Positions 44,947-53,864 of a stretch of 64,000 nucleotides of DNA are shown piece after piece. This DNA is from Segatella copri. Lineage in GTDB: Bacteria; Bacteroidota; Bacteroidia; Bacteroidales; Bacteroidaceae. The notes beneath the pieces are model-generated. The model saw only the letters and a list, made by a program, of their open reading frames with translations, made no database searches and was not told the DNA's origin. Every line of letters begins with the position of its first letter. The first letter of the stretch is position 1. The DNA lies in NCBI RefSeq assembly GCF_019249655.2, contig NZ_CP137557.1, positions 2,823,001-2,887,000 of the forward strand. Reading direction: 5' to 3'. Both the position numbers and the translations under genes were made by a program.

Positions 44947-45636
44947 TTACTTCAAAGTACCGTTGTTGGCAGCGTTAACCATTGCCTGGCTAGCATAGAG
45001 ATAAACCTCTACACGGCGGTTCTGGGCACATGCAGCCTTGGTAGCAACCACTGGGTTAGAAGAACCCAGACCCTGTACGCTCTTTACCTGACTTGCAGAT
45101 ACGCCGCAAGAAGAAAGATAGTTGTATACCGCCTTGGCACGATTCTCACTCAGAGGAACGTTTACGGCATCAGAACCTGTAGCATCAGTATAACCCTGGA
45201 TAGCAACCTCACAGTCGCTGTTGTTCTTCAACACCTGAGCAAACTTAGCCAAATCGTTCTTGGCATTGGCGTTGAGAGTAGAACCGTTCAATGGGAAGAG
45301 GATACCAGAATCGAAGGTCACCTTTACGGCAGTCAGTCCGTTGGCATCAGTCACTGTGGATACCTGTGCATTCTTCACAGCCGCAGCCTCTGCCTTTACC
45401 TTATCCATGTGCTTTCCAATCAAGTTACCCGCAGTACCACCCACGGCAGCGCCGATGGCAGCACCCACTGCAGCACCTGTTCCACGATGGCTATTGTTCA
45501 GCAAACCGCCAACGAGAGCACCCAAAGCAGCACCAGAACCGGCACCAACGGCAGTACCTGTCTGCTGATTGGTTCCACAACTACCAAGAACAAGCAGCAT
45601 AGAGAGCGCTGCTGCAGTTAAATTCATCTTTTTCAT
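44947..45636 (-). CDS. OmpA-family lipoprotein with glycine zipper
   Basis: At 229 aa: lipobox LGSC (Cys20), a glycine-zipper region (about 28-78, GAGSGAALGALVGGLL, GAAVGAAIGAAVGGTAG) and an OmpA peptidoglycan-binding domain (about 105-215) with GYTDATGSDAVN and LSENRAKAVYNYL. It anchors outer membrane to cell wall. Resembles YiaD. Minus -7 box TATCTTTG at 45699-45692. Confidence 0.93.
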   Translation of the reverse strand: MKKMNLTAAALSMLLVLGSCGTNQQTGTAVGAGSGAALGALVGGLLNNSHRGTGAAVGAAIGAAVGGTAGNLIGKHMDKVKAEAAAVKNAQVSTVTDANGLTAVKVTFDSGILFPLNGSTLNANAKNDLAKFAQVLKNNSDCEVAIQGYTDATGSDAVNVPLSENRAKAVYNYLSSCGVSASQVKSVQGLGSSNPVVATKAACAQNRRVEVYLYASQAMVNAANNGTLK

Positions 45637-45742
45637 TTTAAAATTCTCCTATAATTATGTTATAATTGTTCAATAAACCTATTTTTTGGTGCAAAGATAC
45701 TTATTTTTCCCCAAAAATGATAGGTTTCTAATATTTTTTTTG

Positions 45743-45750
45743 TAATTTTG
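45743..45750 (+). promoter_or_regulatory. -7 element for proS
   Basis: TAATTTTG. The following 190-nt leader carries several near-palindromic copies of AAATGCCTATTTCC-like sequence and no ORF; it could hold an attenuator, unproven. The gap 45637-45942 also has the OmpA promoter. Confidence 0.5.
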
Positions 45751-45942
45751 CATGCAAATTTACATGTATTTGCCGAATTGAGGCAGGGAAAATGCCTATT
45801 TCCATGTAGGAAATCCCCTAAATGCCAATTTCGGGAGACTCAGGACGACCCTTCCATCAAGGTTTCTCCTTCTCCGCCCAGGGCGCTATACATTATTATA
45901 TATAAAGTGAAAATATAAAAAAAAAGAAATATAAATAGGAAT

Positions 45943-47424
45943 ATGGCTAAAGAACTTAAGAATTTGACCAAGCGCGCTGATAACTACAGTCAGTGGTACA
46001 ACGACTTGGTTGTGAAGGCTGACCTCGCAGAGCTCTCGCCAGTTCGCGGATGTATGATCATCAAACCATACGGCTACGCTATCTGGGAGAAGATGCAGCA
46101 GCAGCTCGACAAGATGTTTAAGCAGACTGGTGTACAGAACGCATACTTCCCTCTCCTCATCCCGAAGAGCTTCTTCTCTCGTGAGGCTGAGCACGTGGCT
46201 GGTTTCGCCAAGGAGTGTGCCGTGGTTACACACTATCGCCTGCGCTCTACAGAGGATGGCACCGAGGTGGAGGTTGATCCGAATGCAAAGCTCGATGAGG
46301 AGCTCATCATCCGCCCTACTTCCGAGACCATCATCTGGAACACCTACAAGAACTGGATTCATTCCTGGCGCGACCTCCCTATCCTCTGCAACCAGTGGTG
46401 CAACGTAATGCGTTGGGAGATGCGTACCCGTCCGTTCCTCCGCACTTCAGAGTTCCTCTGGCAGGAGGGCCATACAGCCCACGCCACCAAGGAAGAGGCT
46501 GAGGCAAAGGCTCAGGAGATGCTGAAGGTTTACGCTGAGTTCGCCGAGAAGTATATGGGCGTGCCTGTATTGCAGGGTGTGAAGAGCGAGACTGAACGCT
46601 TCGCCGGTGCCCTGAACACTTATACCATCGAGGCTATGATGCAGGATGGAAAGGCACTGCAGAGTGGTACATCCCACTTCCTGGGCCAGAACTTCGCCAA
46701 GAGCTTCGACGTAACCTATCTGAACAAGGAGAACAAGCCTGAGTACGTTTGGGCTACTTCATGGGGTGTTTCTACCCGATTGATGGGTGCCCTCATCATG
46801 GTTCACAGCGATGACAACGGACTGGTATTGCCTCCAAAGCTGGCTCCAATCCAGGTGGTTATCATTCCTATCAACAAGGGCGACGAGCAGTTGGCTCAGA
46901 TCACAGCCAAGTTGCAGCCGGTTATCGACCAGCTCCGCGAGCTGGGCATCAGCGTGAAGTATGATGACAACACCGCTAAGCGTCCTGGCTTCAAGTTTGC
47001 CGACTATGAGCTGAAGGGTGTTCCAGTGCGTCTCGCCATGGGTGGCCGCGACTTGGAGAACAACACCATCGAGATTATGCGTCGTGATACATTGGAGAAG
47101 GAGAACGTCAGCTTCGATGGCATCGTAGATCGCGTGAAGAACCTGCTCGACGAGATTCAGGAGAACATCTTCGAGAAAGCCCGTGCTTACCGTGATGCTC
47201 ACGTATACGAGTGCGACAACTACGAGGAGTTCAAGGAGCGCGTGAAGGATGGCGGTTTCTTCCTCTGCCACTGGGACGGTACAGCCGAGACAGAGGCAAA
47301 GATCAAGGAGGAGACACAGGCAACTATCCGTTGCGTGCCATTCGCTTACGAGCAGACTCCTGGTGTAGATATGGTTAGCGGCAAGCCAGCCGTAGCCCGT
47401 GTCATCATCGCAAGAAGTTATTAA
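45943..47424 (+). CDS. proS: Prolyl-tRNA synthetase (short, archaeal-like type)
   Basis: At 493 aa of the type 3 class without the bacterial editing insertion. Class II motifs: motif 2 [25 protein letters not shown] (seen in parts), [15 protein letters not shown] and motif 3 [16 protein letters not shown]. Anticodon domain and a C-terminal zinc-like part end in IIARSY (C-terminal Tyr). Charges tRNA-Pro. Confidence 0.97.
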   Translation: MAKELKNLTKRADNYSQWYNDLVVKADLAELSPVRGCMIIKPYGYAIWEKMQQQLDKMFKQTGVQNAYFPLLIPKSFFSREAEHVAGFAKECAVVTHYRLRSTEDGTEVEVDPNAKLDEELIIRPTSETIIWNTYKNWIHSWRDLPILCNQWCNVMRWEMRTRPFLRTSEFLWQEGHTAHATKEEAEAKAQEMLKVYAEFAEKYMGVPVLQGVKSETERFAGALNTYTIEAMMQDGKALQSGTSHFLGQNFAKSFDVTYLNKENKPEYVWATSWGVSTRLMGALIMVHSDDNGLVLPPKLAPIQVVIIPINKGDEQLAQITAKLQPVIDQLRELGISVKYDDNTAKRPGFKFADYELKGVPVRLAMGGRDLENNTIEIMRRDTLEKENVSFDGIVDRVKNLLDEIQENIFEKARAYRDAHVYECDNYEEFKERVKDGGFFLCHWDGTAETEAKIKEETQATIRCVPFAYEQTPGVDMVSGKPAVARVIIARSY

Positions 47425-47491
47425 AAATTATATAAAAAAGTGGGTTTTCAAAATCATAATTTAGGTTTTGAATAAAATTTAGATTTAGGTA

Positions 47492-47899
47492 ATGATGAAG
47501 CAGCTGGTGCGATACATTCTTTTGATTGTATCCATGGTCTTAATAGGTCATGGCGATGTATCGGCTGCTTCTAATTTTGCTTCCGGAGCCCTCCCGAAGA
47601 AGGACGGCTTGGCGAAGGTAGAGCACCACGACCAGCAGCAGGAAGCCCAGTTGGAGAATGCCTCTTCACAGGCCTACAGGGCATGCAGCGAGCGTCCTCA
47701 GCGATTATTGCCGAGTGGCAATATTCATGGTGGCAATCAGGCAGCAAGTAGATTGCTCTTACATAGAATCCGTTTATTATCCACCCTTTTATCCGCCTTT
47801 TATGGTGGCATGGAGCCTGTCCGCCAGGAGAGTGCCCCTATCCACTTTGATGTCGCCAGCAAATATTATGTCATTTGCCTGCGGCGTCTCCTCTGCTAG
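47492..47899 (+). CDS. Unknown small secreted protein (135 aa)
   Basis: Signal peptide (MMKQLVRYILLIVSMVLIGH) cut near VSAA. The C-terminal part FDVASKYYVICLRRLLC is a pattern I associate with short unknown Bacteroidota proteins (a serine- or proline-flanked YYVxxLRR end). The middle is Gln/Arg/Ser-rich. It follows proS by 67 bp. Function not known. Confidence 0.55.
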   Translation: MMKQLVRYILLIVSMVLIGHGDVSAASNFASGALPKKDGLAKVEHHDQQQEAQLENASSQAYRACSERPQRLLPSGNIHGGNQAASRLLLHRIRLLSTLLSAFYGGMEPVRQESAPIHFDVASKYYVICLRRLLC

Positions 47900-48076
47900 T
47901 TTCCTTTTTTCATTTTATTGATGAGCATATATATCGTATATCCCTCTGGTATGCGATAAGGATTTGCACACCCCTATCCTAAATCAGCAGGATTAACAGA
48001 ATCCCCTGATTATCAAGAAAAAACAGTTCAATTATATATATACAAAACAATTATATTTAGAAAAGGAAACATTATT

Positions 48077-48469
48077 ATGGCAAAGATAAATCATTTGGAA
48101 ATGACAGAGAATTTGATGGCACTCAACGACATCGAGGTAAAGAAAGGCTTCATGGGTTGGACTATGAAACTTGTTTACAAGCCAACCAACAGCGTGCTCA
48201 AGGTGAAGGAACAGGAGTACCCCATAGAGGATGGCAGAAAACTGGAGAACATCCTCTCTTCTGCCCCTGAGAACATGGAGGCAGCCATCAGCAAGTTTCC
48301 CGTTTCTGCCGTAGGTATGGGCAACATAAAGCTGGAGGCATGCATCTCGCAGGATGGCCAGTTTGTTGCCGCCCAGCTTTTGAGCTTCAAGGACTTCAGC
48401 TACCAGCCAGTCACCGAAATGAAGGTATATACCGGCAAGACAGCCGAGGCATTCGCCAAGCTGTTCTAA
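48077..48469 (+). CDS. Unknown cytosolic protein (130 aa)
   Basis: Starts MAKINHLEMTENLMALND with an AAAGGAAA ribosome site just before. Lys/Glu-rich, no signal; a conserved-looking stretch GWTMKLVYKPTNSVLKVKEQE suggests a small beta/alpha fold. A terminator follows at once. Not recognised. The 177-bp gap before it contains a CAGGATT/AATCCCCTG hairpin at about 47987-48013. Confidence 0.65.
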   Translation: MAKINHLEMTENLMALNDIEVKKGFMGWTMKLVYKPTNSVLKVKEQEYPIEDGRKLENILSSAPENMEAAISKFPVSAVGMGNIKLEACISQDGQFVAAQLLSFKDFSYQPVTEMKVYTGKTAEAFAKLF

Positions 48470-48470
48470 G

Positions 48471-48522
48471 AAAAAGTTGAGGAGGGTGTGTCTTGGACTT
48501 TTGACACACCCTCCACTTTTTC
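48471..48522. terminator. Bidirectional terminator bordering the second island
   Basis: GGAGGGTGTGTC (48481-48492) pairs with GACACACCCTCC (48503-48514), with an A-run left and T-run right. Confidence 0.9.
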
Positions 48523-48524
48523 GA

Positions 48525-49088
48525 TTATACAATGGTAAGCCAGATGGCCTCATCCCGCTCCTTCGCTTCCGAAATGCGCTGCATCAGGCGATGCAGCCAG
48601 ATGCGGGAATTCACAACCATTCCCTTCACCTTGTTCTCACCCACCAGAATACACCCCTGCGTATCCTTCGGCTCATTACCCACATGAATCCGGATGCCCT
48701 CGAAACCGGGCACGCCCTGCACATAGGGTAACCACTCCTTAAATCTCGGCGACTTGGTAACCAGCACGGGGTAAGTGCCCTCGGGAATCGCCGTGGCGCC
48801 CTTCATCTTCTGCGCCTTCTTACCCGACACACGCCCCAATCGCACATTCTCCTCTTCGGGCTTCAGCTCCACCCCCAGAAGATTGCGCCAAGTAGGCTCC
48901 AGGGTATCACAAAAACAGGACTCCCCGTTCAGCAACCCGGGGTCGAAGGTGCTTGTGAACCAACGCTTCAGATGCGGGTTCATCATGGCACAATTCACCT
49001 TTCTCGTCACCTCCCCATCCTTCAGGATATACAGATGCCCAATGGTATAGGCATCCTTCCTGGCAATACGCTTCAAAATGATTTCCAT
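48525..49088 (-). CDS. DUF5675 family protein
   Basis: The 187-aa product opens MEIILKRIARKDAYTIGHLYI and has the DUF5675 pattern: CFCDTLEPTWR, IPEGTYPVLVTKSPRF, then GFEGIRIHVGNEPKDTQGCILVG with His and Cys in the arrangement of an L,D-transpeptidase-like fold. It lies beside DUF3987 in many Bacteroidota islands. Possible cell-wall role, similar in position to the M15 peptidase of the first island; unproven. Confidence 0.8.
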   Translation of the reverse strand: MEIILKRIARKDAYTIGHLYILKDGEVTRKVNCAMMNPHLKRWFTSTFDPGLLNGESCFCDTLEPTWRNLLGVELKPEEENVRLGRVSGKKAQKMKGATAIPEGTYPVLVTKSPRFKEWLPYVQGVPGFEGIRIHVGNEPKDTQGCILVGENKVKGMVVNSRIWLHRLMQRISEAKERDEAIWLTIV

Positions 49089-49091
49089 AAA

Positions 49092-49133
49092 AAAGAACTA
49101 TAAACTATAAACTATAAATTGTAAACTATAAAT
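49092..49133. repeat. Simple AAACTATAAACTATAA repeats
   Basis: Five short copies between DUF5675 and DUF3987, the same class as at 24966. Confidence 0.8.
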
Positions 49134-51813
49134 CGTGTCTATACTTAAGCTTTCTAAAACTGTCACAACTGTAACTGTCACGCCCATCCTCGCCCTGCGG
49201 CTTGATTCGCTCGATATACTGTCGGTGAACCCACTGGCGGATGATGCCCTTGGTGCCCTTCTGCTCCAATCCATGTTCCAATCGGAGAGCCTCCAACTGC
49301 GACAGGGTGAACACATCGGGCAAAAGCTGCAGCAGATTCTCCGGTCCACGCTTCGAACTTCTCTCGGCACTGTTCATTTCCTTCGCAATCATATCACCAA
49401 AGAAACGCATCTTGCACCACAGGTCGTAACGCTCGCTCCAGCGGATAAAGTCATCAATCTCAGGCTCCCACTTGAAACCATTCGCCACATAGAGCACGCA
49501 TGCCTTGAGATAGGCTATCACGTTGGCACGAAAACTGAAATTCTCGTAGATGCGGTTCTGGGAGGTGCGGGCAAACTCGGCATTCTCGTTCTTCAGCACC
49601 GTGGCAAGCTGGAAGGCTTCCGGACAATCTACAAGTCCAGTGGCCATGCAGAGGTTCTCGATGTAAGGCTTCAAAGCCGTGCGATAAGCCTCGTCGTAGG
49701 TGCCGTAAACAGGAATGTCCTCGCCTATCTCCCGTTCGGGGATGGTGCAGAAATTGATGCGGCTCAGCGGTCCGTCTATCAGCACCTTCGAGAAATAGCG
49801 CTGTCCCTTGTCGATGGTGGAAGACGCATTCCAGTTGAACCGGATGGTAACTCTTTCCGTAACACTCTGAACACCAACACGCTGCTGACCAAAGGTATTT
49901 CCTGGGTCAAAGGCGAGGCACATGATGCGAAACTGCTGGTTTCCCATTCCCCTGAGGGCGTCAAACTGGTCGAGCTCGTTCATGGAAGTATAGAGAAAAT
50001 GCTCCTGCGCCTCGGCGGTACGCATCACGAAAGCCGGATTGGTCATATCGGCATCAATCTCCTGGATGATAAGGTTTTCCGGACGTTTGCGCTTGTCCTT
50101 GTTGGCACCTTTTCGCACCATTTCATCCTTCCATTCCTTTTCACGGCGCATGTTTTCCTTATCACGCTTACGGATATCCTCCATGATATAATTGATGGGC
50201 ATCTGCACGCACGATTTTCCGGCACCGGTACCGGCAAGCAGGCACACGGAAAGTGTTGCTTCATGCTCCACGTTATCAATATATCTGAAGCGTGTTCGCC
50301 AGAGATGCGTGGCGAGTGGCGGAAAGATGGCGCAAGCCACGGCAGGCTTGTAGATATCCGGAGTCTTGGATACCAGGAGTTCTACCAGCTTGGGCAGCTT
50401 CTCGGGCATGGGTGGCGGAGCTGGGTATTCATCGTCTTCACTTTGAACATCGGAATTAAAGCCCGCCAGGCGCCCCGGGGATTTGCAATCCCCGGCAAGC
50501 AAGCTGTACCCAGCATCCCCCATAATAGTACCCCCAACCAAGCCGCTGGCAGCCTTCTCTGCCGTGGCATTGATGCGGATTACATCACGCGAAAAAGGCT
50601 TCGAACTGTCTCCATATTTCGCATAGAAGTCATGAATCAGCTGGTGGCAGTCTCGCTCCTCATAATAGCTAGGCATCTTCTTCGCCACCACCTTCATCAG
50701 CTCCTCCTCGCTCATTACTCTAGATGCTCCTGCGCTCATAATAGCAAGCAGAGAGGAATGTCTGGACCCCACGGTATCGATATCCATCCCGCTCAATCCC
50801 GCAGCCTCCTTGAAGAGTTCGAAAGCTATGAGATTCTTCTCACTTGCTTCTTGGGTTGCCACTCCGCCAACATCTTGAGCATCTCCAGCAGGGCTGAGAT
50901 GAGAATCATCAACACGATGGCTATCAACAGGTTGGGCAGGCTGAGCAGCAGTGCCAGCATAAACAGCGTTATCGCCGTTAGTGCCCTGAAATCGATTACT
51001 TTGAACATTGTCTTTACTTTGAACTTTGAGATTTGAACTTTGAACTTTATGATTACTATTAACTTTTAACTCTAAATTATTAACTTTCTGAAGGCTATTA
51101 ACTTTTAACTTTAAACTATTAACTGCCACACCTCTTCCGTCAATCGTCAGCCCCCTCTTCACGAAAGCCTCTCTTCTCAATGAAATCTCCTCTGCGGGCA
51201 GCACCCCATACCACTCCTTCGAACGGTAAATCTCGGAATCCTTATCCGTGATGTAAATCATTCTCTCGGGCGATATGCAGCTCTCATCATAAGGCACACC
51301 CAGCGCCTCGCAATACGCACGCTGCGTCTCCTCGATGGTCATCCCCACCGGCATGCGGATATCGATATGCAGTTTCTTTCTGGCGGAATACTCCAGATGC
51401 AGCAGCATCCCCTTCCAGATGGTGTCGCTGCAGTTCAGCACCCTCGCACGCTCAATCGCCTGATCCACATACTCAGCTTCATCCACATCCACGGTAGTCT
51501 GAAAGAGGAAAGCCGTAGGATCAGCATTATCCTGCGCCCTTCGATTCTTCAGAAAACGATAGTAATGCGCACAACGGAAAGGCAACTGCCCCTTGATTCT
51601 CTGTTGCGCCTTGGCAATCTTGGCCTCATCAGCCCTGTCCACGCTGCGAATGGACTTCTCGCCACGAATCTGCAGCACCATCTCGTGCAGCCAAGGCAGC
51701 GAGATGGTCTTGTCATACTCCGAGAGCGGCTGGCAGCATGCGCTGCCCTTGTTGCCCCCTCGGAACTCATTGAATGCAATCAGATGTTGCATCGTTTCAT
51801 TTTGTACACTCAT
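49126..51813 (-). CDS. DUF3987 protein with VirE/BT4734-like N-terminal domain
   Basis: An 895-aa protein. Residues about 35-190 match the BT4734-like (VirE N-terminal, primase-like) domain, including FLFQTTVDVDEAEYVDQA. Residues about 230-280 are a Lys/Asn/Ser/Val-rich low-complexity insert coded by simple DNA repeats. Residues about 370-860 are DUF3987 with P-loop LLAGTGAGKS near residue 530. A primase/helicase role in replication of mobile DNA is the usual inference. C-terminal part binds no obvious metal. Next to DUF5675 and an antirepressor. Confidence 0.85.
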   Translation of the reverse strand: MSVQNETMQHLIAFNEFRGGNKGSACCQPLSEYDKTISLPWLHEMVLQIRGEKSIRSVDRADEAKIAKAQQRIKGQLPFRCAHYYRFLKNRRAQDNADPTAFLFQTTVDVDEAEYVDQAIERARVLNCSDTIWKGMLLHLEYSARKKLHIDIRMPVGMTIEETQRAYCEALGVPYDESCISPERMIYITDKDSEIYRSKEWYGVLPAEEISLRREAFVKRGLTIDGRGVAVNSLKLKVNSLQKVNNLELKVNSNHKVQSSNLKVQSKDNVQSNRFQGTNGDNAVYAGTAAQPAQPVDSHRVDDSHLSPAGDAQDVGGVATQEASEKNLIAFELFKEAAGLSGMDIDTVGSRHSSLLAIMSAGASRVMSEEELMKVVAKKMPSYYEERDCHQLIHDFYAKYGDSSKPFSRDVIRINATAEKAASGLVGGTIMGDAGYSLLAGDCKSPGRLAGFNSDVQSEDDEYPAPPPMPEKLPKLVELLVSKTPDIYKPAVACAIFPPLATHLWRTRFRYIDNVEHEATLSVCLLAGTGAGKSCVQMPINYIMEDIRKRDKENMRREKEWKDEMVRKGANKDKRKRPENLIIQEIDADMTNPAFVMRTAEAQEHFLYTSMNELDQFDALRGMGNQQFRIMCLAFDPGNTFGQQRVGVQSVTERVTIRFNWNASSTIDKGQRYFSKVLIDGPLSRINFCTIPEREIGEDIPVYGTYDEAYRTALKPYIENLCMATGLVDCPEAFQLATVLKNENAEFARTSQNRIYENFSFRANVIAYLKACVLYVANGFKWEPEIDDFIRWSERYDLWCKMRFFGDMIAKEMNSAERSSKRGPENLLQLLPDVFTLSQLEALRLEHGLEQKGTKGIIRQWVHRQYIERIKPQGEDGRDSYSCDSFRKLKYRHDL
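51008..51122. repeat. Simple repeats inside the DUF3987 coding sequence
   Basis: About 115 bp of TTTGAACTTTGA/TTAACTTTTAACT repeats in frame, coding for alternating Asn/Leu/Lys/Val. They resemble the intergenic AACTATTAAC repeats at 24966 and 49092. Confidence 0.8.
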
Positions 51814-51892
51814 GATTTTTAAATTTTCTTCATCGGATTACGCAGAGTTAACGGAACATTCTTGCGTCACGGATAATTTTCTTCATCCCAGA

Positions 51893-52075
51893 CCGAGCAG
51901 GTCAAAAATCTGCGTCATCTGCGAAATCTGCGTCATCCCAGACCGAACAGGTCAAAAATCTGCGTCACATCTAAAGAAAAAGCAGCAAAGAAAAATCTGC
52001 GTCATCTGCGAAATCTGCGTGACCTAAAAAACAATCCGCGTGACCTAAAAAACAATCCGCGAGTAATCCGATGAA
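51893..52075. repeat. ATCTGCG repeat cluster of the second island
   Basis: Two copies of GTCATCCCAGACCGARCAGG alternate with units of AAAAATCTGCGTCATCTGCG and AAATCTGCGTGACCTAAAAA. Same family as the repeats around the GxxExxY gene and at 13034. They fill the gap between DUF3987 and the antirepressor gene. Confidence 0.8.
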
Positions 52076-52102
52076 TAAGATGAATAATAAATGATTAATA
52101 AT

Positions 52103-53254
52103 TTACCCCAGATTCTTCACCTCATACATTTCTGCGAGTTCCCAGAAGCGATGCACCAGGTCGTGGATAAACTTTCTGCCCTTCTCGGTCCATACCAAGT
52201 AAGTGTTCGTCACCACTTTTCCCACCTTACGCTTCGTTCCGTCGCCCGCAGGCGTCATAAAGGCACGATACTTGGTTCGGCTCTTCGCCAACCCCATGTG
52301 CGCATACTCCGCATAGAGCATATACTGTCCGCTCTGGTAATACTGCACATGCAGCGAACAGAGCGAGCGGTTCAGCTCCTGCGCCGTGATGCCCAGCTCC
52401 TTCGCCACCTGGGTGGTGGTGAAGCACGAAACGGAATCCAGCACATTATCCGAATACATCGCCTTTGGCAGAAGTCCGTCCACCTGACGCTCCAGAGCCA
52501 CCACATTCTGTCCCTGAATAGCCATGCGGACCATCTGGTCGTTCACCTCCTCATTGAGTCGATGAATCTCCTCATCCTGCTCGCCGATGAGTTTCTTGTC
52601 GAGTCCCATCTGCACTTCCTGCTGATGCAGTTTTGATTTCTGCTCCTCCATCAGAATCTTCTGCTCCTCCATCAGAATCTTCTGCTCCTCCATCAGCTTC
52701 TTCTGTTTCTCCAGCAGGTTCTCCTTTTCCTTCAGGGTAGCACGGAGAATCTGTTCGGCATTGCGAATCATCTCCTCCTCGCTCTCCCCCTCATTCACCG
52801 GGATATAACCGCCCGTCTTGCGAATCTGCGGCAGCACCACCGAGGTAACCCAATCCTTAAACATCAGAGCCGATGGCAGCTTGGAACCCAACACCAGGGC
52901 ATAGAATCCGCTTTCGTTAACGAAGATCATCTGCACAATCTGCATTTTACCCTCGCAAACACCAAAGCGATTTTTGGCAGGTCTAGCAACATAGCGTTTT
53001 ACGATATCGCTAGACCTAACATGTTGACTTACAGCACTTGACGAATTTTTATATCCCAGCGCATCACACAAATCCTTAGCACAGAACCAAGGTTCGCCCT
53101 TCTCATCAGTAGCCGTGCGAACCATTCCAAACTCCGGATTTTCAAACACACACACAGGTGCCGCCTTCTTCTTATTCTTAGAAGACAGCGCACCACACTT
53201 GGCAGAGCCAGCAGCCTTGCTGCCCTCTGCCTTCTGATTCATTGATTTCATCAT
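52103..53254 (-). CDS. Phage antirepressor (Bro-N plus KilAC)
   Basis: A 383-aa protein. Bro-N domain about 30-140 (GMVRTATDEKGEPWFCAKDLCDALGY, seen in parts; WVTSVVLPQIRKTGGYI). Coiled coil about 160-235 holding three tandem copies of ILMEEQK from a 21-bp DNA repeat (about 52635-52700). KilAC about 245-365 (FTTTQVAKELGITAQELN). Such proteins counter phage repressors; in Bacteroidota they also act as island regulators. The start region MMKSM is ambiguous by 4 codons. MITE copy D is 27 bp upstream. Confidence 0.88.
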   Translation of the reverse strand: MMKSMNQKAEGSKAAGSAKCGALSSKNKKKAAPVCVFENPEFGMVRTATDEKGEPWFCAKDLCDALGYKNSSSAVSQHVRSSDIVKRYVARPAKNRFGVCEGKMQIVQMIFVNESGFYALVLGSKLPSALMFKDWVTSVVLPQIRKTGGYIPVNEGESEEEMIRNAEQILRATLKEKENLLEKQKKLMEEQKILMEEQKILMEEQKSKLHQQEVQMGLDKKLIGEQDEEIHRLNEEVNDQMVRMAIQGQNVVALERQVDGLLPKAMYSDNVLDSVSCFTTTQVAKELGITAQELNRSLCSLHVQYYQSGQYMLYAEYAHMGLAKSRTKYRAFMTPAGDGTKRKVGKVVTNTYLVWTEKGRKFIHDLVHRFWELAEMYEVKNLG

Positions 53255-53281
53255 AACGAATAAAATTTAATGTAAATAACT

Positions 53282-53562
53282 CAAGTTTCGCAAGTAACCT
53301 CCGGTCCCCGAAGGGGGCCAACTTTCAATAACCGCTGGTGGAATGACCGAAGGTCATGGAACCTGCGGACAACCAATAGTAGGGAGAAAGCGTCCCCAAA
53401 GGGGGCGAACCTCATCCAGTCTTGCTCCTGTTCGCCCCCTTCGGGGACGACAAGAGAGTTTCTGTCACTATCCGCAGGTTCCATTCCCTTCGGTCATTCC
53501 ACCCGCGGTTATTCACATTCGCCCCCTTCGGGGACGGTAGAATGCTACTTGCGAAACTTCAA
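53282..53562 (+). mobile_element. Palindromic MITE-like element, copy D (281 bp)
   Basis: Ends CAAGTTTCGCAAGTA and TACTTGCGAAACTTCAA. Flanks TAAATAACT (53273-53281) and TAAATAAAA (53563-53571) share the first seven bases. Orientation as copy A. It lies in the 5' region of the antirepressor gene, so its hairpins would be in or next to that gene's leader. Confidence 0.82.
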
Positions 53563-53582
53563 TAAATAAAAAATAGAAATTA

Positions 53583-53734
53583 AAAAATTGTATCAGCCTT
53601 GTCAAAGAACGATGGGCTGATACGCTGCGCCAACTACAACATGGCACGAAATCCATGCCAGCACCCTGGCGATAGGAAACGGAAAAGCCCCGAATCCCAG
53701 AACACGGCTCGTTCTGAAATCCGGGGCAAAAGTA
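53583..53734 (-). ncRNA. Possible structured RNA of about 140 nt
   Basis: On the minus strand TACTTTTG (53734-53727) precedes a strong hairpin GCCCCGGAT ... ATTCGGGGC, a second one GGCATGG ... CCATG and a terminator GTATCAGCC ... GGCTGATAC with a T-run. The -33 box is poor and no ORF is convincing. It could instead be a palindromic repeat common in these genomes. Confidence 0.35.
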
Positions 53735-53756
53735 GAAAGAAATCTCCGTTACGCCA

Positions 53757-53823
53757 TTTCCGCCAAATGCGCCAAATTGAATTCGGCGGAAAATAAAAAA
53801 GGGCAACCCTTTCGGATTGCCCT
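53757..53823 (-). terminator. Terminator of the 178-aa gene
   Basis: GGGCAA pairs with TTGCCC (53801-53821) and a T-run follows on the minus strand. A further inverted repeat TTTCCGCC/GGCGGAAA lies at 53757-53792. Confidence 0.7.
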
Positions 53824-53864
53824 ATATACTAACAAGTTATGCCATTAACTATATTTTCTTTACG

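Noticed and set aside
49135..51036. 633-codon open frame antisense to DUF3987
   Set aside because: Antisense shadow; the P-loop and BT4734-like domain are on the minus strand.
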